Origin: Alloiococcus sp035301245
GTDB taxonomy: Bacteria > Bacillota > Bacilli > Lactobacillales > Carnobacteriaceae_A
Assembly: GCA_035301245.1 (NCBI GenBank)
Contig: DATGUS010000029.1
Span: 1-7,701, forward strand
Direction of reading: 5' to 3'
DNA length: 7,701 nt
Position numbers and translations under genes: made by a program. The notes beneath the pieces were generated by a model that did no database searches, was not told the DNA's origin, and worked only from the letters and a program-made list of their open reading frames with translations. Positions 1-5,374 of this stretch are shown piece after piece. Within the stretch, counting starts at the first letter, position 1. Every line of letters starts with the position of its first letter.

Positions 1-54
1 AATAACCAAAATCAAATTATGAAATTCATTCAAATAAATGAAATTCTTTATTAA
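1..54 (+). CDS. trpG: Probable C-terminal end of TrpG (anthranilate synthase glutamine amidotransferase subunit), partial
   Basis: Frame 1 is open from the window edge to a TAA at 52-54 and gives a 17-residue tail ending NQIMKFIQINEILY. The other two forward frames hit stops within the first few codons. TrpG proteins end with an amphipathic helix of this kind after their HPES catalytic motif, and in Staphylococcaceae-type trp operons trpG lies directly before trpD. The stop is 16 nt before the trpD start. The identification rests mainly on position and helix character, because the catalytic part lies outside the window. It could also be the end of trpE or of another gene. Confidence 0.45.
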   Translation, partial: NNQNQIMKFIQINEILY

Positions 55-56
55 GT

Positions 57-63
57 AAAGGAG
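57..63 (+). promoter_or_regulatory. Ribosome binding site of trpD
   Basis: AAAGGAG lies 7 nt before the ATG at 71, in the short gap after the preceding stop codon. It supports the choice of this start. Confidence 0.8.
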
Positions 64-70
64 AATATAA

Positions 71-1090
71 ATGCAAACCTATTTAAAAAAATTAATGAAT
101 CATGAAAATTTATCCATAGAAGAAACGGAAGAAGCTGTTAAGCTATGTTTCCAAGCTGATATAACTGATACAGAAATGGCAGCATTTTTGACAGCCCTGA
201 AAGTAAAAGGCGAAACATCTGACGAAATGACAGGCATTGTAAATACAGTAAGATCATATTCAGAATATCAATCAATCAATCATGCTAACATTATGGACAA
301 CTGTGGAACAGGTGGCGACCAATCATACAGCTTTAATATAAGTACTACTGCTGCTTTTGTTATAGCTGGCGCAGGTGTGAAAATTGCAAAACACGGTAAC
401 CGGAGTATCTCAAGCAAAACAGGAAGCGCCGATTTACTTGAACATTTAGGAATCTCACTTGAATTTACCAAAGATGATGTTGATCACTTGCTTACAACTA
501 ATAATATTGCGTTTTTATTTGCTCCACATATTCATAAAAAGCTCAAAACATTCATTAAAACAAGAGCGGAATTAGGCTTACCAACTGTATTTAATTTAAT
601 TGGTCCATTAACTAATCCAATTGATCTACATTCACAATTATTAGGTGTCTACAGGCGTGATATGCTCATGCCTATTGCAAAAACACTTAAGAACTTAGGA
701 CGTGAACGCGCTGTCGTTATTAATGGAGCTGGTTTTATGGATGAAGCTTCACTAGCTGGTGAAAATAGCCTTGTCATACTCGAAAACGGGCATTTAACAG
801 AAATGGTCCTTAGCCCAAGTGATGTTGGACTACCAACTTATCATAACGATGCAATTATAGGTGGCGATGCTAAAGATAATGCAGACATCCTTTATTCTGT
901 TTTAAATAACGAGCCGAGCGCTTACTTAGATACTGTTTTGCTAAACGCAGGTCTTGCTTTATTCGCAAATGGCCATTCTAAAACGATTAAAGAAGGTATT
1001 GAAGACGCGCGTGAAAGTATTCGTTCAGGTGCAGCTTTAGAGAAATTAAATGGATTAATTGATTATAGTCAAGACAAGGTGGGAGTTTAA
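71..1090 (+). CDS. trpD: Anthranilate phosphoribosyltransferase
   Basis: TrpD transfers the phosphoribosyl group of PRPP to anthranilate, giving N-(5'-phosphoribosyl)anthranilate, the second committed step of tryptophan synthesis; it is a cytosolic enzyme. At 339 residues it has the normal family length. An N-terminal helical domain (about 1-70) is followed by the phosphoribosyltransferase domain. Visible motifs are the PRPP-binding GTGGD loop (79-83), KHGNRS (107-112), GSADLLE (118-124), the FAP segment (150-152), the anthranilate-contacting Arg165, the FNLIGPLTNP stretch (174-183), and the Asp224-Glu225 pair expected to bind magnesium. The ATG at 71 has a good ribosome binding site. trpC begins 2 nt after its stop. 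No tryptophan codon is present in the gene. Identification is firm. Confidence 0.98.
   Translation: MQTYLKKLMNHENLSIEETEEAVKLCFQADITDTEMAAFLTALKVKGETSDEMTGIVNTVRSYSEYQSINHANIMDNCGTGGDQSYSFNISTTAAFVIAGAGVKIAKHGNRSISSKTGSADLLEHLGISLEFTKDDVDHLLTTNNIAFLFAPHIHKKLKTFIKTRAELGLPTVFNLIGPLTNPIDLHSQLLGVYRRDMLMPIAKTLKNLGRERAVVINGAGFMDEASLAGENSLVILENGHLTEMVLSPSDVGLPTYHNDAIIGGDAKDNADILYSVLNNEPSAYLDTVLLNAGLALFANGHSKTIKEGIEDARESIRSGAALEKLNGLIDYSQDKVGV
1076..1085 (+). promoter_or_regulatory. Ribosome binding site of trpC, inside the end of trpD
   Basis: AAGGTGGGAG sits in the last codons of trpD, 7 nt before the trpC ATG at 1093. This points to translational coupling of the two genes. Confidence 0.65.
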
Positions 1091-1092
1091 TT

Positions 1093-1872
1093 ATGACAAT
1101 TTTAGATGAAATTATTGAAGTTAAAAAACAAGAAGTAAAAGCTTTAAAGTCCGAAATATTCCAAGCTTATCAAGGTAAAACAGTCATTTCGTTTAAGGAA
1201 CATATTAATAATTTGCCACATATGGGAATTATCGCAGAAATAAAACGGGCTTCTCCTTCTAAAGGGATGATTAATGAGCATGTTAATCCTGTTAAACAGG
1301 CTAAGATTTATGAACAAAATGGTGTGCAAGCAATTTCAGTCTTAACCGATAATCAATTCTTCAAAGGATCGATTGATGATTTAATTGCTGTAAGAAACGC
1401 AGTAAACTTACCTATTCTTTGTAAAGATTTTATAATTGACGAAGTTCAAATTGACCAAGCGTATTCTGCCGGCGCAAATATCATCTTACTTATAGCAGCC
1501 GCGCTTGACGATCAAACTTTAGAAAAGTTAAATAATCATGCATTAGCTTTAAATCTCGAAGTCCTGTTTGAAGTGCATAATGAAGAAGAAATGGAACGTG
1601 TGCTTAAACTTAATCCTCAGTTAGTTGGAATTAATAATCGAGATTTAAAAACTTTTAAAGTCGATTTAGACACGACAGAAAAACTTAAAAACATGGTACA
1701 AGATAAAGATGTTATTTTAATCAGTGAAAGTGGTATCGAAACCCGTGAAGATGTTGAAAAAATTGCTTCATCAGGTGCCGAAAGCATTTTAATTGGTGAG
1801 ACTTTAATGAAAGCTGCTAATCTTGATCAAACGATTAAAAACTTACAAGTTGACTTAAATGAGGTGAAGTAA
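1093..1872 (+). CDS. trpC: Indole-3-glycerol phosphate synthase
   Basis: TrpC closes the ring of CdRP (carboxyphenylaminodeoxyribulose phosphate) with loss of CO2 and water to give indole-3-glycerol phosphate. It is a single-domain (beta-alpha)8 barrel of 259 residues, not fused to TrpF as it is in E. coli. Catalytic residues are visible: Glu49 and Lys51 in IIAEIKRASPSKG (46-58), Lys111 in LCKDFIID (109-116), Glu160 in LFEVHN, Asn181-Asn182 in GINNRDL, Glu212 in ISESGI, and the phosphate-binding ILIGETLM segment near the C-terminus. Its TAA shares one base with the trpF start (TAATG), so the pair is probably translationally coupled. The protein has no tryptophan residues. Identification is firm. 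Confidence 0.98.
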   Translation: MTILDEIIEVKKQEVKALKSEIFQAYQGKTVISFKEHINNLPHMGIIAEIKRASPSKGMINEHVNPVKQAKIYEQNGVQAISVLTDNQFFKGSIDDLIAVRNAVNLPILCKDFIIDEVQIDQAYSAGANIILLIAAALDDQTLEKLNNHALALNLEVLFEVHNEEEMERVLKLNPQLVGINNRDLKTFKVDLDTTEKLKNMVQDKDVILISESGIETREDVEKIASSGAESILIGETLMKAANLDQTIKNLQVDLNEVK

Positions 1873-2480
1873 TGCTTGTTAAAGTTTGTGGCATTACAAC
1901 GTCAGAGTCAGCTCAAGCCGCAGCTAATGCTTCAGCTGACTTTATAGGCTTTGTTTTTGCACCAAGTACTCGGCAAATTGACCCTTTAAAAGCTAAAGAA
2001 ATTGCTGAAACGTTACCCACTTCTATTAAAAAAGTTGGCGTTTTTGTTAATGAAACAATCATAAACATTGAAAACATTGCACGGATAGTAGGTCTTGACT
2101 ACATTCAACTCCATGGAGACGAAACTGCTGAATTTGCAAACAAATTATCATTACCATTTATTAAAGCATTAAATGTAAATGACTCACTTGTTTATAACTT
2201 AAATCATTTTCCAGCAGATTACTTTATTATCGATAGTCCAGGAAAAAAATTTAGAGGTGGATCAGGAGAAGTTTTTGATTGGAGCCAATTAACTGGTCTT
2301 AATCTTGATTTGTCTAAAGTTTTTTTAGCAGGTGGATTAAATGAATACAATGTAAAATCTGCAATTGAAACAGTCAGACCCATTGGCGTTGATGTTTCAA
2401 GCGGAGTTGAAACAGAGGGTAAAAAAGACAACACAAAAATCAAACACTTTTTAAAACAAGCAAAAGAAGGGACTAATTAA
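1872..2480 (+). CDS. trpF: Phosphoribosylanthranilate isomerase
   Basis: TrpF performs the Amadori rearrangement of phosphoribosylanthranilate to CdRP, the substrate of TrpC. The 202-residue product has the usual single-barrel length. The family signature VKVCGIT (3-9) carries the catalytic general base Cys6. The catalytic acid is Asp121 in FIIDSPG. Other markers are QLHGDE (79-84), the glycine-rich GGSGEVFDW loop (129-137), LAGGL (152-156) and the phosphate-binding GVDVSSGVE (172-180). The ATG at 1872 is preceded by GAGGTG (1861-1866) inside the end of trpC and overlaps the trpC stop by one base. trpB starts one base after its own stop. It has a single tryptophan (Trp137). Identification is firm. 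Confidence 0.98.
   Translation: MLVKVCGITTSESAQAAANASADFIGFVFAPSTRQIDPLKAKEIAETLPTSIKKVGVFVNETIINIENIARIVGLDYIQLHGDETAEFANKLSLPFIKALNVNDSLVYNLNHFPADYFIIDSPGKKFRGGSGEVFDWSQLTGLNLDLSKVFLAGGLNEYNVKSAIETVRPIGVDVSSGVETEGKKDNTKIKHFLKQAKEGTN
2465..2472 (+). promoter_or_regulatory. Ribosome binding site of trpB
   Basis: AGAAGGGA in the last codons of trpF lies 9 nt before the ATG at 2482. It favours that start over the second in-frame ATG at 2497, which has no comparable site in front of it. Confidence 0.6.
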
Positions 2481-2481
2481 A

Positions 2482-3690
2482 ATGACAACATATAATATGC
2501 CTAATACAGATGGAAAGTACGGAAAATACGGCGGACGTTTTGTGCCTGAGTTATTGATGCCCGCTTTACTAGAACTCGACACAGCATATCAAGAGGCAAA
2601 AAATGAACCCTCATTTAAAAAAGAAGTAAATTATTATTTAACCGAATATGTTGGTCGCAAAACACCACTTTATAAAGCTGACAACTTAACTAAAAAGTTA
2701 GATGGTGCACAAATATATCTTAAGCGTGAAGATTTAAATCACACAGGTGCACATAAAATAAACAATGCAATTGGACAAGCTATTTTAGCTAAAAAAATGG
2801 GCAAGAAAAAGATTGTTGCTGAAACAGGTGCAGGACAGCATGGCGTCGCAACTGCTACTGTATGTGCTTTATTAGGATTAGAATGCATTGTTTTTATGGG
2901 TGAAGTGGATATTAAAAGACAAGAACCTAACGTGTTTAGAATGGAACTACTCGGAGCTGAAGTAAGAAGTGTTCCAAACGGCAGCGGTACACTTAAAGAT
3001 GCAGTTAATGAAGCGTTGCGCTATTGGGTAGCAAATGTAGAAGACACACATTATATTCTTGGATCAGTTGTTGGCCCACATCCTTTCCCTATGATTGTTC
3101 GAGACTTTCAATCTGTTATTGGAAATGAAGCAAAAGAACAATTTAAAGAAAAAACTGGCTTACTTCCTGATGTGCTGATTGCGCCAGTTGGTGGTGGTAG
3201 TAATGCGATGGGATTATTTCATCCATTTGTTAATGATTCTAGTGTTAAAATGTACGGTATTGAAGCTGGTGGATTAGGCTTAGAAACGAAAAAACATTCT
3301 GCAGCAATTACTACGGGTACAACTGGAATCTTACATGGAACCATGACTGAATTACTGCAAGATTCACATGGACAAATTACAGAAGCATTTTCTATTTCTG
3401 CTGGGCTTGATTATCCTGGCGTCGGACCAGAGCATAGTCATTTACATGAAATAAATCGAGTAACATACGATTCAATCACAGATGAAGAAGCACTTGAAGC
3501 CTTTAAGCTGCTTTCTCAAATTGAAGGCATTATTCCTGCACTTGAGAGTGCGCATGCTGTTGCTTACGCCATGAAACTAGCACCTCAAATGGAATCCACA
3601 GAATCAATTATTGTATCTCTTTCTGGTCGGGGAGATAAAGATGTTAATCAAGTTAGAGAGTTGTTAAAAGGAGAGAACTTAAATGAGTAA
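2482..3690 (+). CDS. trpB: Tryptophan synthase beta chain
   Basis: TrpB condenses indole with L-serine to L-tryptophan using pyridoxal phosphate; it is the beta subunit of the alpha2-beta2 synthase and receives indole through a tunnel from TrpA. The product is 402 residues, normal for the TrpB1 class that partners TrpA. The PLP Schiff-base lysine is Lys92 in HTGAHKINNA. Catalytic Glu114 lies in AETGAGQHG, the PLP-phosphate loop is GGGSN (237-241), and the C-terminal SGRGDKD (381-387) contacts the cofactor ring. The N-terminal KYGKYGGRFVPE is typical of the family. The last 8 bp overlap trpA, as expected for subunits needed in equal amounts. It has one tryptophan (Trp182). Identification is firm. 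Confidence 0.99.
   Translation: MTTYNMPNTDGKYGKYGGRFVPELLMPALLELDTAYQEAKNEPSFKKEVNYYLTEYVGRKTPLYKADNLTKKLDGAQIYLKREDLNHTGAHKINNAIGQAILAKKMGKKKIVAETGAGQHGVATATVCALLGLECIVFMGEVDIKRQEPNVFRMELLGAEVRSVPNGSGTLKDAVNEALRYWVANVEDTHYILGSVVGPHPFPMIVRDFQSVIGNEAKEQFKEKTGLLPDVLIAPVGGGSNAMGLFHPFVNDSSVKMYGIEAGGLGLETKKHSAAITTGTTGILHGTMTELLQDSHGQITEAFSISAGLDYPGVGPEHSHLHEINRVTYDSITDEEALEAFKLLSQIEGIIPALESAHAVAYAMKLAPQMESTESIIVSLSGRGDKDVNQVRELLKGENLNE
3666..3673 (+). promoter_or_regulatory. Ribosome binding site of trpA, inside trpB
   Basis: AAAAGGAG lies 9 nt before the trpA ATG at 3683 and within the trpB reading frame. It supports coupled translation of the alpha and beta subunits. Confidence 0.75.
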
Positions 3691-4456
3691 AACGAAACTT
3701 GAATCAATTTTGAAAAACAAAGTAGCTAATGACGAAAACTTATTCATTCCTTATATTATGGCTGGTGATGGAGGACTAGATGCTTTAAAAGAACAAATCC
3801 TGTTTTTAGAATCTTGTGGCGTCTCAGCGATTGAATTAGGTATACCATTTTCTGATCCCGTTGCTGATGGACCAACGATTCAAGAAGCAGGTTTGCGTTC
3901 ATTAAATGCAGGAACAACTTTGAAGGGCGTGCTTGATACATTACAAAGCTTTATTGATGAAAGAAATGTACCTATTATTTTAATGACATATATTAATCCT
4001 ATTTTTAATTATGGTGTTGAAACATTCGCTAAAGACTGCAAAGCATCTGGCGTCAGTGGTGTAATTATTCCAGATGTTCCTTTTGAAGAAGAGGCGTTTC
4101 TTTTAAACCCATTGCAATCTAATGATATTGCTTTCATTAGACTTGCTGCTTTAACAAGTACAAAAGAACGACTTAAAAAAATCGCAAAACAATCAGAAGG
4201 ATTTCTATATGCTGTTTCAGTTACAGGTACTACTGGAAAACGTGCTGAACATCAAGAGCGTGTTTACAAATACTTAGCAAATTTAAAAGAACAAAGTAAT
4301 GTACCTGTTCTTGCCGGTTTTGGTATCTCAGATGCTAACCAAGCGCAAAAGATGAATGAATCTTGTGATGGAGTGATTGTTGGGAGTGCAATTGTCGACT
4401 TACTTCATCAAAAAAAATACGACGAAATCAAATCATTTATCCAAGCTAGTTTATAA
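3683..4456 (+). CDS. trpA: Tryptophan synthase alpha chain
   Basis: TrpA cleaves indole-3-glycerol phosphate to indole and glyceraldehyde 3-phosphate and passes the indole to TrpB. It is a (beta-alpha)8 barrel of 257 residues, close to the usual 260-270. The signature ELGIPFSDPVADGP (51-64) contains both catalytic acids, Glu51 and Asp62 (the counterparts of Glu49 and Asp60 in Salmonella). Further markers are TYINPI (102-107), PDVP (130-133), VSVTGTTG (178-185) on the mobile loop, and the phosphate-binding AGFGIS (211-216) and VGSAIV (233-238) segments. It is the last gene of the operon: its TAA is followed within 5 nt by a strong hairpin terminator. The protein has no tryptophan. Identification is firm. 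Confidence 0.98.
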   Translation: MSKTKLESILKNKVANDENLFIPYIMAGDGGLDALKEQILFLESCGVSAIELGIPFSDPVADGPTIQEAGLRSLNAGTTLKGVLDTLQSFIDERNVPIILMTYINPIFNYGVETFAKDCKASGVSGVIIPDVPFEEEAFLLNPLQSNDIAFIRLAALTSTKERLKKIAKQSEGFLYAVSVTGTTGKRAEHQERVYKYLANLKEQSNVPVLAGFGISDANQAQKMNESCDGVIVGSAIVDLLHQKKYDEIKSFIQASL

Positions 4457-4460
4457 TCTA

Positions 4461-4491
4461 AAAACCCCTATATTTAAAATGTAGGGGTTTT
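4461..4491. terminator. Bidirectional rho-independent terminator between trpA and the convergent small gene
   Basis: AAAACCCCTA (4461-4470) pairs perfectly with TAGGGGTTTT (4482-4491). The stem can extend by a G-U pair and three A-T pairs to a 3-nt loop. On the + strand the arm ends in TTTT and is followed by AATTTTAAT, ending the trp operon. On the - strand the same stem ends in GGGGTTTTT, so it also serves the gene that stops at 4508. The centre lies 20-30 nt beyond each stop codon, a normal spacing. Confidence 0.92.
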
Positions 4492-4507
4492 AATTTTAAT
4501 ATATTGA

Positions 4508-4831
4508 TTACCAAGTTGACCACTCTGTTTTTAATAACCCTAAATCATGTAAGATACTAATAATAATCTTTTCTTTGATTGGTTTTAAAGCCTCTTCTGT
4601 ACATTCATCATTGGGTTCGTATCCTAATTGCTTAGCCATTTCTAGATCTGAATCTTCTAAATAATTTGTTGCTCCCGAGTCTTCAAAACATGTTGGTGCA
4701 ATGTAAGTACTATATGTATGTTCTAAAACTAAACGTGTATCTCCTTTTGGCTTTGTTTCCTTTTCAAAACCAAAACCCACAATTATGAAACCTATTAAAA
4801 TAATCCCTATAATAATGATAGTTTTTTTCAT
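4508..4831 (-). CDS. Small membrane-anchored or secreted protein of unknown function
   Basis: I do not recognise this 107-residue product by name. It starts with MKKT and one long hydrophobic segment (about residues 4-21, Ile/Gly-rich), which is an uncleaved anchor or a signal peptide. There is no lipobox cysteine. The rest is hydrophilic and acidic, expected outside the membrane, with two cysteines (Cys48 in APTCFED, Cys77 in NDECTEE) that could form a disulfide. The C-terminal helix ends in two tryptophans (104 and 107). The start is supported by GGAGAGG (4837-4843, - strand) 5 nt upstream, and the gene has its own likely -10 box and a shared terminator, so it is probably a real monocistronic gene. 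It is convergent with trpA and divergent from cadC. Any link to metal resistance is only positional. Confidence 0.8.
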   Translation of the reverse strand: MKKTIIIIGIILIGFIIVGFGFEKETKPKGDTRLVLEHTYSTYIAPTCFEDSGATNYLEDSDLEMAKQLGYEPNDECTEEALKPIKEKIIISILHDLGLLKTEWSTW

Positions 4832-4836
4832 TATAA

Positions 4837-4843
4837 CCTCTCC
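4837..4843 (-). promoter_or_regulatory. Ribosome binding site of the small membrane-protein gene
   Basis: On the - strand this reads GGAGAGG, 5 nt before the ATG whose complement is at 4829-4831. It is the main evidence that the small gene is translated and that this start is right. Confidence 0.75.
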
Positions 4844-4870
4844 AAAATTACTATTATTTTATTCCCTTCT

Positions 4871-4876
4871 ATTATA
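4871..4876 (-). promoter_or_regulatory. Probable -10 box of the small membrane-protein gene
   Basis: The - strand reads a perfect TATAAT here, about 40 nt upstream of the start codon. That would place transcription start near 4864. No good -35 hexamer is found at 16-18 bp, so the promoter is probably weak or activator-dependent. In DNA this A+T-rich the box could be chance. Confidence 0.4.
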
Positions 4877-4916
4877 ACTGTTTATTATGAAAATAGTATG
4901 AATTAATTAAACCCAT

Positions 4917-4940
4917 TCATTCAAATGATTATTTGATTGA
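4917..4940. promoter_or_regulatory. Upstream CadC operator, overlapping the cad -35 box
   Basis: The core TCAAAT-GATT-ATTTGA (4921-4936) is a perfect inverted repeat. It is extended on each side by TCA/TGA after one T-T mismatch, making a 24-bp near-palindrome. As I recall it, the plasmid pI258 cadO core is TCAAAT-AAAT-ATTTGA, which is the same arm sequence and spacer length. The right arm runs into the TTGACG -35 box at 4937-4942, so bound repressor would block RNA polymerase. Binding by the CadC encoded here is inferred. Confidence 0.75.
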
Positions 4941-4965
4941 CGAGAAACGGATTATGTTTTATAGT
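4937..4965 (+). promoter_or_regulatory. Promoter of the cadC-cadA operon
   Basis: TTGACG (4937-4942) and TATAGT (4960-4965) are separated by exactly 17 bp, a good sigma-A-type promoter. Transcription should start near 4972, giving a leader of about 34 nt before the cadC ATG. The promoter is bracketed by two palindromic operator sites, which fits metal-inducible control. Confidence 0.8.
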
Positions 4966-4973
4966 TTAATCAT

Positions 4974-4993
4974 ATTCAAACGATTATTTGAAT
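4974..4993. promoter_or_regulatory. Downstream CadC operator, at the transcription start and abutting the cadC ribosome binding site
   Basis: ATTCAAA (4974-4980) and TTTGAAT (4987-4993) form a perfect 7-bp inverted repeat around a 6-nt centre. Aligned to the upstream site the core reads TCAAAC-GATT-ATTTGA, with one symmetry break (C4981). The two operators share the GATT centre and their centres are 55 bp apart. The site covers the predicted start of transcription and touches GAGGTGG (4994-5000), the cadC ribosome binding site. Confidence 0.75.
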
Positions 4994-5000
4994 GAGGTGG
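4994..5000 (+). promoter_or_regulatory. Ribosome binding site that fixes the cadC start
   Basis: GAGGTGG lies 5 nt before the ATG at 5006. A longer in-frame reading from the TTG at 4988 is rejected because that codon lies inside the operator and this ribosome binding site would then be internal to the gene. Confidence 0.85.
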
Positions 5001-5005
5001 ATCAA

Positions 5006-5374
5006 ATGACAAAAAACAAAGACCTTGTTTGCGGAAGCTTTCACTATAATGAAGATTTAGTAAATGAAATCAAACCAAAAATAGATGATATTCTAGGTGT
5101 TGAAGAAATTTTTAAAGCATTAGCTAATTCAACACGTTTAAAAATTGCTTATGCTTTAACAATCGCAGAAGAACTTTGTGTTTGCGATGTAGCCACGATT
5201 ATTGGTTCCAGTTCTGCAACAGCTTCGCATCATTTAAGGTTATTATATACAATGAGGCTAGCTAAACAGCGTAGAGAAGGTAAACTAATATTTTACTCTC
5301 TTGACGATGATCATGTTAGACAGCTTGTTTATATAGCTATGATTCACGCTAAAGAAGGTGATATAAATGAGTAG
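5006..5374 (+). CDS. cadC: ArsR/SmtB-family metal-sensing repressor CadC
   Basis: A winged-helix homodimeric repressor that binds operator DNA and is released by Cd, Pb or Zn, inducing its own gene and the efflux ATPase. From the ATG at 5006 it has 122 residues, the length of plasmid pI258 CadC. The ELCVCD motif carries Cys58 and Cys60, the core metal thiolates, and falls at the same numbers as in pI258. The recognition helix region SSATASHHLRLLY (69-81) and the wing EGKLIFYSL (91-99) are typical. The C-terminal alpha-5 zinc-site residues Asp101, His103, His114 and Glu117 are all present. At the N-terminus, where pI258 has Cys7 and Cys11, this protein has Cys9 and His13: the second thiolate is replaced by histidine. 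The gene overlaps cadA by 8 bp. The family is firm; the exact metal range is not known. Confidence 0.95.
   Translation: MTKNKDLVCGSFHYNEDLVNEIKPKIDDILGVEEIFKALANSTRLKIAYALTIAEELCVCDVATIIGSSSATASHHLRLLYTMRLAKQRREGKLIFYSLDDDHVRQLVYIAMIHAKEGDINE
5354..5360 (+). promoter_or_regulatory. Ribosome binding site of cadA, inside cadC
   Basis: GAAGGTG lies 6 nt before the cadA ATG at 5367 and inside the last codons of cadC. With the ATGAGTAG overlap it indicates coupled translation. Confidence 0.7.

Noticed and set aside
25..42. TTCATT...AATGAA inverted repeat and a TCATTCAAAT stretch identical to the left arm of the upstream cad operator
   Set aside because: It lies in the probable trpG coding tail, lacks the ATTTGA right arm, and short A+T-rich matches like this are expected by chance here.
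4988..5005. Upstream TTG start adding six residues to CadC
   Set aside because: The TTG lies inside the downstream operator, has no ribosome binding site of its own, and the ATG at 5006 has GAGGTGG at ideal spacing and gives the standard 122-residue length.
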